This document shows positions 32,900-42,034 of a DNA stretch of 64,000 nucleotides, piece by piece. The notes under the pieces were generated by a model. The model saw only the letters and a list, made by a program, of their open reading frames with translations, was not told where the DNA came from and searched no databases. A program made the position numbers and the translations under genes. How positions within the stretch are numbered: the stretch's first letter is position 1; the number at the start of each line of letters is the position of its first letter. Source of the stretch: Anaerolineae bacterium UTCFX1 (GTDB taxonomy: Bacteria > Chloroflexota > Anaerolineae > Anaerolineales > Villigracilaceae); the NCBI GenBank assembly GCA_002050275.1, contig MWTB01000021.1, forward strand, positions 1 to 64,000. Reading direction: 5' to 3'.

Positions 32900-33982
32900 T
32901 TACAAGCCGCGACTGAATAATTTCTTTTTCAAATTCTCGTCGCGGTTATATAAACTATTCATCGAGTCGACCATCAACGGCTCGTCCGCCTTGATGTCTT
33001 TCGCCAACACTTGATCGTTCAGCAACTCCCTGCATGAAAGTTGACCCTTTTGCAGGGGAATGGCGAGATAAAAATCTTCGTCCGTTAGAACGTCGCCGGC
33101 GGATAAATCGCGTTTGGCGTACACGCCGCGCACCAGCGAAGTCAGATAGTCAATCTCCTTTTGAGGCGAAGGCGCTTTCTGAATGCCGGGCGCGCCGCAC
33201 ATTTCCCGCGCTTTATGAAAGGCTTGAAACCATTGCGCGATCTGTTCGGGCGTGGAGCAATAAGGCGAAAACGGCTTATCTTCAGTTTTTATATCAATAT
33301 GACGCTCAAATGTTCGCGCGCCTTTTGCATAAGCGATTAACATGGACGAATGCCAATCATGGTATTCGTGCGTTGACAAGCCGATGACATGGCCGGGGTA
33401 GCGCTGTCGCAAGAAATCAATCTGATTGAGCTGCAACTCGGAATCTTCTGAAGGATAGATCGAAACGCAATGATTGATCGCCAGCGGAATATTGCGATGT
33501 TGAAAAAACGTAACCATATCGTCAATATCTTTCAGAGACGATCCGCCGGTGGAAACCATGACCGGCTTGCGCGTTTTGGCGATCGCTTCCATCAGCGGCC
33601 AATCGGCAATATCCGAACTGGCGATTTTGATAATGTCCACATTCAGCGTCACACATAAGCCTACGGAACGTTCGTCAAACGGAGTCGCCATACGAACGCA
33701 CCCCGCGCGACGCACCGCTTCGGTCAGTTGCGCGAGTTCGTCGCGCGAGAGTTGGGTGTCCAACGTTTTTTTGATATAGCGAATATCTTCTCGATGTAGA
33801 AAATCTTTATGGATGAAACTATCCACGTCGCGGAATTGAAGCTTAATCGCGGCGCGAACGTTGTTGTAGCGCACGACCGCTCCGAACTCGCGGATGATCT
33901 GCAAGCCGCGATTCACGTCGCCCCAGTGATTGTTCGCCAATTCCAAGACAAATAAATCTTCAAAAATATCGCGATTGATCAT
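32900..33982 (-). CDS. NeuB-like nonulosonate synthase family protein with SAF domain
   Basis: A 360-residue protein. The N-terminal TIM barrel has the family segments ELANNHWGD, FKLQF-like AIKLQF, ATPFDERSV, IASSDIADWPLM and GLSTHEYHDW (metal-binding His). An antifreeze-like SAF domain is present at the C terminus (GVYAKRDLSAGDVLTDEDF). The family condenses phosphoenolpyruvate with an amino-sugar aldehyde to make sialic-acid-like sugars. No neuC or neuA is nearby, so the true product is uncertain. The ATG at 33982 follows GGAGGACTT; the upstream ATG at 34009 lacks such a site. Confidence 0.8.
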   Translation of the reverse strand: MINRDIFEDLFVLELANNHWGDVNRGLQIIREFGAVVRYNNVRAAIKLQFRDVDSFIHKDFLHREDIRYIKKTLDTQLSRDELAQLTEAVRRAGCVRMATPFDERSVGLCVTLNVDIIKIASSDIADWPLMEAIAKTRKPVMVSTGGSSLKDIDDMVTFFQHRNIPLAINHCVSIYPSEDSELQLNQIDFLRQRYPGHVIGLSTHEYHDWHSSMLIAYAKGARTFERHIDIKTEDKPFSPYCSTPEQIAQWFQAFHKAREMCGAPGIQKAPSPQKEIDYLTSLVRGVYAKRDLSAGDVLTDEDFYLAIPLQKGQLSCRELLNDQVLAKDIKADEPLMVDSMNSLYNRDENLKKKLFSRGL

Positions 33983-33996
33983 AAGTCCTCCAATAT

Positions 33997-35793
33997 TCAT
34001 TCTTCCCATTCGGGGATGAGCAGATTTTCGCGCAGTTCTTCACGCTCTAGAAATGGGAACATATCTTCCAGCGGCGCGGAAACGATGCGTCCGTCGGGAA
34101 GTTGGCGCGAGGCTTGACGCGGCTCAAATCCTTGCGCGGGGTCAATCACGACTTCGCAAATCACGGGACCGGACGCCGCAAGGATTTCATCTATTCGTTC
34201 GGAAAAATCCTCGCTATCCAATCGCCAAGCGGGGATGCCGTAGGCTTGCGCCAGTTTCATCGTATCGGGAAACGAAACGCCCGATGCGGCGCTTTCGCCA
34301 ACGACATCGCCGAAAAATCCCTTTTGCGACGTGCGAATGGAAAGGTATCCACTGTTGTTCAGCACGAACAATTTAATCGGCAGTTGATAATGCGCGACGG
34401 TTTGCAATTCTTGTATGTTCAATTGCAAACTGCCGTCGCCGGCTAAACAGATGACGCGCCGCCCGCCGCCCGCAATCGCCGCGCCAATCGCCGCAGGCAG
34501 ATCGTAACCCATCGAAGCGGATCCCGAATTTGAAAATAAGCGCTGACCTAATTTAATCTTCGCCGTTTGAAATGAAATAATGCAAGCGCTGGCGTTGCCC
34601 GTAACGACAATATCGTCTTTATCTAAATTCTCAAACAACGCCTCAATAAAATAATACGGATTAATTTTCCCATTGAACTCGCGCTGTTTCGGCGACACGG
34701 CAGGATATTTTCGGTTGCGTTCTTTGCACCACGACAGCCATTCGAAAAACGGCGACGCATCCCAATCGATCAACTGGCGATTTAGTTCCTTGAAGAAATC
34801 TCGCAAGTCCGCTTGAATGGCAAGATCGGGTTTGACGGTTGGACGATTCAATTCTGCGCCGTCCACATCCACCCAAATTTTATAAGCGGCGCGGGCAAAC
34901 GATTTCCAAGCGTAGCCCGTTTGACGAATATTCAAGCGGCTTCCCAGTATCAATAACACATCTGAATTTTGGACTGTAAAATTTCCGCCGCGCGTACCGA
35001 TTGTGCCGGGGCGACCGCAAAAAATAGGATCATCAGAATCAATGATGTCGTGAGTCCAACCAGTTGTGACGGGAATTCCAAGTTTATGAACGATTTGTAG
35101 AAATTCATTTACTTGATTTGAGATACGGACTCCGCTTCCTGCAAGAATAACGGGGCGTTTGGCGCTTCTTAGCAGAGTCAAAGTTTGGCTGACTGAATCT
35201 TTCAAGTGAACGGAAACAGGCTCAGGGTCCAGAAAAGAAGCGAAGCCTTCCAGTTCATTTTCATTGATTTGACTCGATTGCACGTCAATGGGAATATCCA
35301 ACCAGCAGGGGCCGGGTCTGCCCATCTGGCAAAGATGCCAGGCTTTTTCAAGATGATGGCGAATGGTTTGCGGGTCAGTCACGGTGACTGCATATTTTGT
35401 AATGCCTTTCACCATTGAAACGATATCTACTTCTTGGTCGCCGAGTTGGCGAAGTTCCGGCAGATCGTAGGTGCGAATATAGGTTTCGCGCTTGACCTGA
35501 CCGGAAATGACAAGCATTGGGATCGAATCTGTGAAAGCGCCGTACACGCCGTTGAGCGCATTGACGCCGCCGGGGCCCGTGGTGACATTTACAACGCCAG
35601 GCTTGCCAGAAATACGCGCATAACCTTCAGCCGCCATCGCGCTGGCTTGCTCGTGGTGATTGAAAATTGTTTTGATTTGCGGGTGTTTGCCAATGGCATA
35701 ATTAAGAAACATAGAGCCACCGCCGGTGAGCATGAACACATGGCGGACGCCAAATTCTGCGAGTCGGTTGGCAATATATTCGGAAACTCTCAT
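33997..35793 (-). CDS. Thiamine pyrophosphate-dependent enzyme, acetolactate synthase-like (YerE-like candidate)
   Basis: A 598-residue three-domain TPP enzyme. The activating Glu lies in FNHHEQASAMAAEGYAR near residue 50, and the TPP/Mg motif begins AGDGSLQLNIQEL and ends VLNNSGYLS. It resembles the catalytic subunit of acetolactate synthase, but no regulatory subunit or other branched-chain amino acid gene is near. In sugar clusters such enzymes can add an acetyl unit to a CDP-4-keto-3,6-dideoxyhexose, as YerE does in yersiniose formation. The complete CDP-dideoxyhexose route in the same operon supports that reading. Alternatives are phosphonopyruvate- or sulfopyruvate-decarboxylase-like roles. 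Confidence 0.75.
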   Translation of the reverse strand: MRVSEYIANRLAEFGVRHVFMLTGGGSMFLNYAIGKHPQIKTIFNHHEQASAMAAEGYARISGKPGVVNVTTGPGGVNALNGVYGAFTDSIPMLVISGQVKRETYIRTYDLPELRQLGDQEVDIVSMVKGITKYAVTVTDPQTIRHHLEKAWHLCQMGRPGPCWLDIPIDVQSSQINENELEGFASFLDPEPVSVHLKDSVSQTLTLLRSAKRPVILAGSGVRISNQVNEFLQIVHKLGIPVTTGWTHDIIDSDDPIFCGRPGTIGTRGGNFTVQNSDVLLILGSRLNIRQTGYAWKSFARAAYKIWVDVDGAELNRPTVKPDLAIQADLRDFFKELNRQLIDWDASPFFEWLSWCKERNRKYPAVSPKQREFNGKINPYYFIEALFENLDKDDIVVTGNASACIISFQTAKIKLGQRLFSNSGSASMGYDLPAAIGAAIAGGGRRVICLAGDGSLQLNIQELQTVAHYQLPIKLFVLNNSGYLSIRTSQKGFFGDVVGESAASGVSFPDTMKLAQAYGIPAWRLDSEDFSERIDEILAASGPVICEVVIDPAQGFEPRQASRQLPDGRIVSAPLEDMFPFLEREELRENLLIPEWEE

Positions 35794-35894
35794 GGATCAT
35801 CCTATTGAAGATGCGATAGAATATTCTAGCAAGGAATAAATTCTATTAGCCGTAGCCTTTTTTTCATTTTCTTTTATCAACAATTGATTCATTT

Positions 35895-37079
35895 TCATTC
35901 GTCAAGAAAAACAATCTCATTTTTTAGATTCATGCGCTTTATTTGCTCAGCGATTGCTTTGTGATGAAGAAGCGTGGTAATTAAAATAGGCGCATCAAAC
36001 CCGTCCAACGCATCTGGCGTAACAATCGGAATATTTCTCAACAGTTCGCCATGGTTAATTGGGTTATTATCTACAAATGCCAGAATATCTGCATGGGCTA
36101 AAGAAGTTTCAGAAAGTAGTTTCATAGATAACTGCCCTGTTCCCCACACAATAATAGAGCGGTTTCTTGATAACAAATTAGCGATGTTCAAATCAATATC
36201 ATTCATTATCTGTTGTGAGCGGGCAATATATTTCTCAATTTTCAAACGTAAGTTTTTATCTTTCTTCAATATCGTTGCGGTGGGTAAATCAGCCTTTTTC
36301 CAAAAACCAAATACGGCGGGGTAAAACATATCCGCGCCAATTGTCAAATCTTTTTGCCCGCCTTCAGCCAACCAAAAGCCATGCGCGCCTACCAGGTTCT
36401 CAAGGCCAATTAAAGAAAAGTGATTAATATGTTCCGTATTGAAATCCTGGAAAGGTGCATAGATAAAATCAACGTACCGCGAAGCGTCTGGCGTTTCCAG
36501 ATAAACAACGCCATTGGGTTTCAATCTTTTTTCTATCCAATCCAATGCGCCATGCGCGTCAGCAACATGCTCCAGCGTATGAGACAGAACGACGCAATCA
36601 TAAGCGCTTTCGTGAAAAGGCTGAAATAAAGAGCCTTGACGCGCTTCAATTCCAAGATCAAGGACATGGTTTACGCAAACCGGCGAAGGGTCAAGACCGC
36701 ATAATGACATATATCCAGTTTCCCGTAGCGCTTTTAACAATCCGCCATTTGCACAACCCACGTCTAAAATGCTTGCTTTAGGGTTTTGCAGAAAGTCCGC
36801 AATTTGCCTAGCGGTCTCTTGCTGACGCTTCCAATCAAACGGATTATCCACTCCGCCTGTGCCGGTTTTCGCGTCTTCGTATTTTGAATATTGGGCGTAA
36901 AATTTATCGTAATCCGCCTGAGTCACAACTGTATCTGCAAATACAAATCCGCATTGGTCGCAAACAACTACATCGTACCCGCTTGCAAGCGGGTGACCCG
37001 CTGGCAACTCAAATTTTTGGGAGCGTAAAAAGTCCACCTCGCTCATTTCACAAATTGGGCACAAGCGTTTTGATTTCAT
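35895..37079 (-). CDS. SAM-dependent methyltransferase, sugar C-methyltransferase type
   Basis: A 394-residue protein with the three-part layout of NDP-sugar C-methyltransferases. The N-terminal zinc-binding segment has two cysteine pairs (CPICE at residues 8-12 and CDQCG around 40). The Rossmann methyltransferase domain has SILDVGCANGGLL near residue 102. The C-terminal domain has IIVWGTGQLSMKLL near residue 310 and resembles a nucleotide-binding fold. TylC3-type relatives methylate C3 of 4-keto sugars. It overlaps the SDR gene by 4 bases; 101 bases separate it from the TPP enzyme gene, with nothing notable in the gap. Confidence 0.85.
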   Translation of the reverse strand: MKSKRLCPICEMSEVDFLRSQKFELPAGHPLASGYDVVVCDQCGFVFADTVVTQADYDKFYAQYSKYEDAKTGTGGVDNPFDWKRQQETARQIADFLQNPKASILDVGCANGGLLKALRETGYMSLCGLDPSPVCVNHVLDLGIEARQGSLFQPFHESAYDCVVLSHTLEHVADAHGALDWIEKRLKPNGVVYLETPDASRYVDFIYAPFQDFNTEHINHFSLIGLENLVGAHGFWLAEGGQKDLTIGADMFYPAVFGFWKKADLPTATILKKDKNLRLKIEKYIARSQQIMNDIDLNIANLLSRNRSIIVWGTGQLSMKLLSETSLAHADILAFVDNNPINHGELLRNIPIVTPDALDGFDAPILITTLLHHKAIAEQIKRMNLKNEIVFLDE

Positions 37080-38119
37080 ACTACAAGTCCTTGATAAAAC
37101 GAGATTGTTCGCTTAATTGAATCTTCAAGCGAAATATATTGCTCCAGCCCTAATTCCGCGCGCGCTTTTTCTGTCGAAGGCACATATCTTTCCGTCGCCG
37201 CAGGATTCGGCTTTCCGCGAATCTCTACCGCGACGTTCGGACTTACGCTTCTCGCCGCGCTGTTGGCGGTTTCCGCTATGCTGATTTCTTCCTCGCTCCC
37301 CACATTGTATGCGCGTCCAGCCTGTCCGCGCAAGAGAATCGTCCATAGCCAAATAGCAAGGTCTGCGGCGTAGAGATAAGAGCGATAAGGCGTGCCGTCG
37401 CCTTTGACGACAATCCTTTCGCCGCGCATCGCATCGCGGATAAAGTTGCCAATTGCAAAATGAATATCCAACGGAAGATAAGGTCCCACAAAGGCAAAAC
37501 AACGCGCAATCTTCATCTCGATATTTGAGCGTTCGCCATAAAGAGCGCATAAATGTTCGGCGACGCGCTTGCCCTGTCCGTAAGCGGATTTTATGTCAAG
37601 CGGGTCGGGCGCGCCAATATAATCTTCGGGAATATGCGTCAGTTCGGAAGGTTGTTTCCCATAGACCGCGCCTGAACTCGTCAGTAAGAATTTCCGCGCA
37701 TTGCATTGCGCCGCAAAGTCCAGCATGTGCCGCGTCCCTGCGACAATCGTATCCAACATCAAAAGCGGATTCTCATCGTTAAGTTTCGCGCTGGATTCCG
37801 TCGCAGCGTGAACGATATGACTGAATGCGCCGACGGGAAAATCGAAATTGCGAACGTCGCCTTCAATCAGGACAACGGCTTTATTCCGCGCAAGATGCGG
37901 CGCTTTTTTTTGAAAAGCGCTTGGCGAACGAGTTAGCGCCGTCGCGCTCGCATTAAGTTTTAATTTCTCATTCGCCCAAATAAAACTCTCTAACAGCCAG
38001 CAACCAAAGAAGCCCGTCCCGCCGCTGATGAAAATCCGCTCGCCGCGCAATTCGTCCCATAAATCGCGGGTGTGATTGAGGATATGGTCGAGATCGGCGG
38101 CTAAGAGATTGCGATTCAT
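37076..38119 (-). CDS. NAD-dependent sugar epimerase/dehydratase or ketoreductase (SDR)
   Basis: A 347-residue extended SDR. The NAD-binding GGTGFFGCWL motif is near residue 35, the catalytic SSGAVYG lies in the middle, and the SAYGQGKRVAEHL helix holds the Tyr-x3-Lys pair. In this operon it may reduce or epimerise the 4-keto-3,6-dideoxy (possibly branched) CDP sugar. The ATG at 38119 is chosen because GGGAG lies 4 bases upstream; an in-frame start at 38137 lies inside the preceding gene. Confidence 0.88.
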   Translation of the reverse strand: MNRNLLAADLDHILNHTRDLWDELRGERIFISGGTGFFGCWLLESFIWANEKLKLNASATALTRSPSAFQKKAPHLARNKAVVLIEGDVRNFDFPVGAFSHIVHAATESSAKLNDENPLLMLDTIVAGTRHMLDFAAQCNARKFLLTSSGAVYGKQPSELTHIPEDYIGAPDPLDIKSAYGQGKRVAEHLCALYGERSNIEMKIARCFAFVGPYLPLDIHFAIGNFIRDAMRGERIVVKGDGTPYRSYLYAADLAIWLWTILLRGQAGRAYNVGSEEEISIAETANSAARSVSPNVAVEIRGKPNPAATERYVPSTEKARAELGLEQYISLEDSIKRTISFYQGLVV

Positions 38120-38120
38120 G

Positions 38121-38828
38121 TTACTCCCAAGCGTCAATCAAAATGCGTTCGGCGGGCGCGCCGCGTTGACGCAAGCCGTCCGACAAGGCGCGAATCATCT
38201 GTGGAGGTCCTGCAAGGTAATAGTCGGTTGCCAGCGGATTGGGGATAGAATTCCAAACGAGATCAAGATCCACGCGCCCCGATATGCAATCCGTTCCAGC
38301 GGCAGAATCTTCCGCAAAATAAGTCGCGTGGAAATTCGGGCAGCGTCGCAGCGCTGCATCCGCAAGCGGGCGATACATTAACAAGTCGGGATGCCGCGCG
38401 CCGTAGAAAAGAAAGGTTTGATTTTCAGATTGGGGCGACAATCCGTCAATAAACGCGGTGAACGCAGTAACGCCCGTGCCGCCCGCTAATAAGCAAGCGT
38501 CGCTTTCAGGGCTAACGATAAATTCGCCATAAGGCAGTTTCACCCAAACGCGCGAACCCAGTCGCAATTCAGATTCCATGCGCTCGGTGAACTTCCCTTT
38601 GACGGCGTAAGTGATTCGCAAAAGATCGCGTTGCGTCGGCGCGCTGGCGATAGAAAAAACGCGCGACTCGGGCCAGAAATCGCCGGGTTTGTAATCGTCT
38701 AAGGCGAGGTGCAAAAACTGTCCCGCCGCAAAGCGCGGCGCGCGCGATTCCAAACGAAGCGCTACGGAATAAACGCGCTCGCCGTGATTAATTATCTCGA
38801 CCGTTTCGCAAAGGATTTTCTGCGGCAT
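38121..38828 (-). CDS. E3-like flavin/NAD(P)H reductase for CDP-3,6-dideoxyhexose synthesis
   Basis: A 235-residue ferredoxin-NADP reductase-like protein. It has the FAD-binding ESRVFSIASAP motif near residue 55, the nucleotide motif LLAGGTGVTAFTAFI near residue 112, and a C-terminal YYLAGPPQMIRAL. By position it should pass electrons to the E1 dehydrase encoded upstream (TAATG overlap). Classical E3 (AscD/DdhD) has an extra N-terminal plant-type [2Fe-2S] domain; this protein lacks it, so electrons may go directly to the E1 cluster or through a separate ferredoxin. Confidence 0.85.
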   Translation of the reverse strand: MPQKILCETVEIINHGERVYSVALRLESRAPRFAAGQFLHLALDDYKPGDFWPESRVFSIASAPTQRDLLRITYAVKGKFTERMESELRLGSRVWVKLPYGEFIVSPESDACLLAGGTGVTAFTAFIDGLSPQSENQTFLFYGARHPDLLMYRPLADAALRRCPNFHATYFAEDSAAGTDCISGRVDLDLVWNSIPNPLATDYYLAGPPQMIRALSDGLRQRGAPAERILIDAWE

Positions 38829-40150
38829 TAACCGACGCGTTCCCCGCGCATAAAACGGTCGAACACCGAGCCGATGTATTCCAACTGACTTTCGTCAATG
38901 CCGGGATACACGCCGATAAAGAACGAGCGATTCATGATTACATCGGTGTTGGTCAAGTCGCCGACGACGCGATGTTCGATATGCATGAACGCCGGTTGAC
39001 GCAATAAATTTCCGCTGAATAGGCTGCGCGTCTCAATTCGATTGGCTTCGAGGAAAGCGGTCAACTCGCCGCGCGTAAAGCCGGCGTCTTCGCGCACGGT
39101 TATTACGAAGCCAAACCAGGAAGGGTCGGAATGAGGCGTGGCGCGCGGGAGAATAAAGCGTTCTTCGTAAGGTTCGAGCATGGCGTACATGCTTTTGAAA
39201 TTCGCTTTGCGCCGCGCGATAAAGTCCTCCAACTTATCCAATTGCGCTATGCCGATCGCGGCTTGCATGTCAGTCGCTTTCAAGTTGTAGCCGATGTGAC
39301 TGTAAACGTATTTGTGATCATATCCAAAAGGAAGCGCTCCGAATTGCTGGCTAAAGCGCTTGCCGCAAGTGTTGTTCTCGCCGCCGGCGCAGTAACAATC
39401 GCGCCCCCAATCGCGGATGGAACGGACGATGCGCCCCAACATCATATCGGCAGCCAATACCGCGCCGCCTTCGCCCATCGTGATGTGATGCGCGGGATAA
39501 AACGAAACGGTAGCGAGATCGCCAAAGGAGCCGGTCAACTGCCCGCGATAGCGCGAACCGAGCGCGTCGCAGTTATCTTCGATCACCCAGAGTCCGTGTT
39601 GTTTCGCAAGGCGCATAACCGTATCAAGGTCAAAGGGAACGCCCATCGTATGAGCCATGACAATCGCGCGCGTTTTAGGACCGACGGCTTCTTCGATTTG
39701 CGCGGAAATGGCTGTGTAATCGCCGAGACTGACATCCACAAAAACAGGCACGAGTTGATTTTGCACCAGCGGGGAAACCGTCGTCGGGAATCCCGCCGCA
39801 ACGGTGATTACCTCGTCGCCCGGCTTCAAGCGGCGTTCGCCCAATTTAGGAGAAGTCAACGCCGTCACTGCCGCCAAATTTGCGGAAGAACCCGAATTGA
39901 CGATATAAGCGTCCGATAAACCGAAGTATTCGGCGAAGTCGTTTTCAAAGCGCTCCGAATATTGACTGGCGGTCAGAAAGAAATCGAGGCTGGAGTCGAC
40001 TAAATTAACCAACTCCTTTGCGTCGAAAACTCGCCCGGCGTAATGCACCACATCCGTTACAGGGTTGAAAGCCCGTTTAGCAAAACGCGCTTCGTAATAG
40101 GCTTCGACCAATTTCAAAATTTCGGCGCGCAGTTGCGTATCTTGCGTCAT
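38828..40150 (-). CDS. rfbH: CDP-4-keto-6-deoxy-D-glucose 3-dehydrase (E1)
   Basis: A 440-residue DegT-fold enzyme using PMP and a [2Fe-2S] cluster to remove the C3 hydroxyl of CDP-4-keto-6-deoxyglucose. The hallmark His in place of the aminotransferase Lys is in SFYPAHHITMGEGGAV. The cluster cysteines are in CYCAGGENNTCGKRF, close to the known E1 pattern. Its start and the 4,6-dehydratase stop overlap (TAATG), and its stop overlaps the E3 start in the same way, so the three are tightly coupled. The function is among the surest in the operon. Confidence 0.95.
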   Translation of the reverse strand: MTQDTQLRAEILKLVEAYYEARFAKRAFNPVTDVVHYAGRVFDAKELVNLVDSSLDFFLTASQYSERFENDFAEYFGLSDAYIVNSGSSANLAAVTALTSPKLGERRLKPGDEVITVAAGFPTTVSPLVQNQLVPVFVDVSLGDYTAISAQIEEAVGPKTRAIVMAHTMGVPFDLDTVMRLAKQHGLWVIEDNCDALGSRYRGQLTGSFGDLATVSFYPAHHITMGEGGAVLAADMMLGRIVRSIRDWGRDCYCAGGENNTCGKRFSQQFGALPFGYDHKYVYSHIGYNLKATDMQAAIGIAQLDKLEDFIARRKANFKSMYAMLEPYEERFILPRATPHSDPSWFGFVITVREDAGFTRGELTAFLEANRIETRSLFSGNLLRQPAFMHIEHRVVGDLTNTDVIMNRSFFIGVYPGIDESQLEYIGSVFDRFMRGERVG

Positions 40151-41151
40151 TATATTCGCTCCGTCTTAAAAAAGTTTTTATACCAATCAATCGTTTTATC
40201 CAAGCCTTGCTCTAACGTGAATAAGGGCGACCAATTCAAAACGCGACGGGCTTTTTCCGCGCTGAGAAATTGCTCGCGGATCTCGTTGCTCGCTTCGTTG
40301 AGAATCTGCGGCTCTAAATCAGATTTCATTAAATCGAGGATGCGGCGCGTCAATTCTAAGACGGCAACTTGATTGCCATACGAGAAGTTGAATCCTTCGC
40401 CGCGAAGTTCGGGGCGCTCGGCTAATTTCTCCGCCAAGAGCATGTACGCCGCCGCGCCGTCTTCGACGTAAAAATAATCGCGAACATATTGTCCGTCCGA
40501 ACGAATGATAGGATGTTGTCCGCGCAGGATGGAGCGAATTGTTCCGGGTACGATGCGATTCCAGTTCAAGTCTCCGCCGCCGTAAAAATTTCCGCAACGG
40601 GTAATCGCCACAGGCAGATCATAAGAAACTGCGTAAGTCTTCGCAATTAAATCCGCGGCGGATTTTGACACGTCGTAGGGATGCTGTCCTTGCAGCGGCG
40701 TATTTTCATCATACGGCAAAGTCGCTTGATCGCCATAGGCTTTATCCGACGAAGCGACCACGATCTGCTTAACCTTCGGGCTGCGACGACAGGCTTCCAA
40801 CAGATTCCATGTGCCGCCGATGTTGGTCTCGAACGTAGAAATGGGATTACGGTTTGCAATGGTTACGATTGTTTGCGCGGCGAGATGAATGACCGTATCA
40901 ATTTCAAATTCGCCGAGAACGCGTTCCAACAAATCGCGGTCGCGCACGTCGCCGCGCGCGACTTTTACGCGTTCGATGTCGTTGGAGCGCATCAGTTCGC
41001 TTTGCGGCACCCAATCGCGGACGAGACAAACTACGTCTGCGCCGGCTTGTATTAATCGGCGAGTCAGCCAACTGCCAACCAAGCCCGTCCCGCCGGTGAC
41101 AAATACGGGGCGATCTTGCCAGAAAGCGCGATTGACGCTTAAATCTTCCAC
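40150..41151 (-). CDS. rfbG: CDP-glucose 4,6-dehydratase
   Basis: A 333-residue extended SDR. The NAD motif is [13 protein letters not shown], followed by [10 protein letters not shown] and the catalytic [10 protein letters not shown] and [12 protein letters not shown] (Tyr-x3-Lys). It converts CDP-glucose to CDP-4-keto-6-deoxyglucose. The GTG at 41151 is taken as start because AGGAG lies a few bases upstream, and the coding region then overlaps the end of rfbF by 13 bases. An ATG at 41172 gives seven extra residues and is less likely. Confidence 0.93.
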   Translation of the reverse strand: MEDLSVNRAFWQDRPVFVTGGTGLVGSWLTRRLIQAGADVVCLVRDWVPQSELMRSNDIERVKVARGDVRDRDLLERVLGEFEIDTVIHLAAQTIVTIANRNPISTFETNIGGTWNLLEACRRSPKVKQIVVASSDKAYGDQATLPYDENTPLQGQHPYDVSKSAADLIAKTYAVSYDLPVAITRCGNFYGGGDLNWNRIVPGTIRSILRGQHPIIRSDGQYVRDYFYVEDGAAAYMLLAEKLAERPELRGEGFNFSYGNQVAVLELTRRILDLMKSDLEPQILNEASNEIREQFLSAEKARRVLNWSPLFTLEQGLDKTIDWYKNFFKTERI

Positions 41152-41903
41152 GGAACGTCTCCTTCCTGCCATAATTTGTTAAGCAATTGCACATCGCGCA
41201 AGGTATCCATAGATTGCCAAAAGCCGTTATGCTGAAACGCGGAAAGCTGCCCGTCCGCGGCGATACGCTCCAACGATTCAAATTCCCAAGCCGTGTTGTC
41301 GTCTTTGATGTAGTTTACGATTTCGGGTTGCAAAACAAAAAATCCGCCATTGATCCAGCCTTCGCCAATTTGCGGTTTTTCCTTGAATTGCACGACGCGC
41401 TCGTCCTCGATGATCATTTGTCCAAAACGCGCCGGCGGACGGACGGCGGTTAGCGTCGCTAATTTTTTGTTGCGTTTGTGAAATTCGATCAACACGGGGA
41501 TGTTCACATTGCCGACTCCGTCGCCGTAGGTGAGCATAAAAGGCTCGCTGCCAATGAATTCGGCGACGCGTTTGACGCGTCCGCCGGTGTTGGCGTTTAT
41601 CCCTGTGTCCAAAAGATGAACAGTCCAATCTTCGCCGCCCATAGGATGCGCGCTTACCTCTCCCGTTCTAAGGCGCACGGTAAAACTGCGCGAATGCAGA
41701 TGATAATTAAGGAAATAATCTTTGACGACCTCCCCCTTGTATCCCAACGCGACGACGAACTCTTTGAATCCGTGCGCGGCGTAGATGTTCATAATATGCC
41801 ACAAGATCGGGCGTCCGCCAATCTCGACCATCGGCTTCGGCTTTAAAATCGTTTCCTCAGAAAGACGGCTGCCTACTCCACCGGCAAGAATTGCTACCTT
41901 CAT
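41139..41903 (-). CDS. rfbF: Glucose-1-phosphate cytidylyltransferase
   Basis: A 254-residue nucleotidyltransferase. The start [18 protein letters not shown] with [18 protein letters not shown] is typical of RfbF, as are the [11 protein letters not shown] metal site and the internal [20 protein letters not shown] segment. It makes CDP-glucose from CTP and glucose 1-phosphate and so opens the pathway. It is the first gene of the long minus-strand operon; a candidate promoter lies just upstream. Confidence 0.96.
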   Translation of the reverse strand: MKVAILAGGVGSRLSEETILKPKPMVEIGGRPILWHIMNIYAAHGFKEFVVALGYKGEVVKDYFLNYHLHSRSFTVRLRTGEVSAHPMGGEDWTVHLLDTGINANTGGRVKRVAEFIGSEPFMLTYGDGVGNVNIPVLIEFHKRNKKLATLTAVRPPARFGQMIIEDERVVQFKEKPQIGEGWINGGFFVLQPEIVNYIKDDNTAWEFESLERIAADGQLSAFQHNGFWQSMDTLRDVQLLNKLWQEGDVPWKI

Positions 41904-41916
41904 AATAGTTAACCTC

Positions 41917-41945
41917 GTTATACGCGCAACAATTATATTTACGAA
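41917..41945 (-). promoter_or_regulatory. Candidate promoter of the polysaccharide operon
   Basis: On the minus strand TTCGTA and TATAAC are separated by 17 bases, with GAGG between the -10 box and the rfbF ATG. The -10 is good and the -35 weak. Confidence 0.4.
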
Positions 41946-41973
41946 GCATTTATTTTATCCTTATAAGTTTATC

Positions 41974-42003
41974 AAAAAGCCCGTTGAAAGCAACGGGCTT
42001 TTT
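41974..42003. terminator. Rho-independent terminator downstream of hppA
   Basis: A perfect 13-bp stem (AAAAAGCCCGTTG / CAACGGGCTTTTT) with an AAAG loop and T-rich flanks on both strands. It lies after the hppA stop and separates it from the polysaccharide operon. Confidence 0.88.
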
Positions 42004-42034
42004 GATTCTTAGTCTATCTATACCAAAGCGACTC

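Noticed and set aside
33997-35793. Assignment as biosynthetic acetolactate synthase (ilvB)
   Set aside because: No regulatory subunit or other ilv/leu gene is near, and the gene sits inside a CDP-sugar operon.
39131-39919. 262-codon plus-strand frame across rfbH
   Set aside because: It is antisense to the E1 gene, whose motifs are unmistakable; the shadow protein is Arg-rich and featureless.
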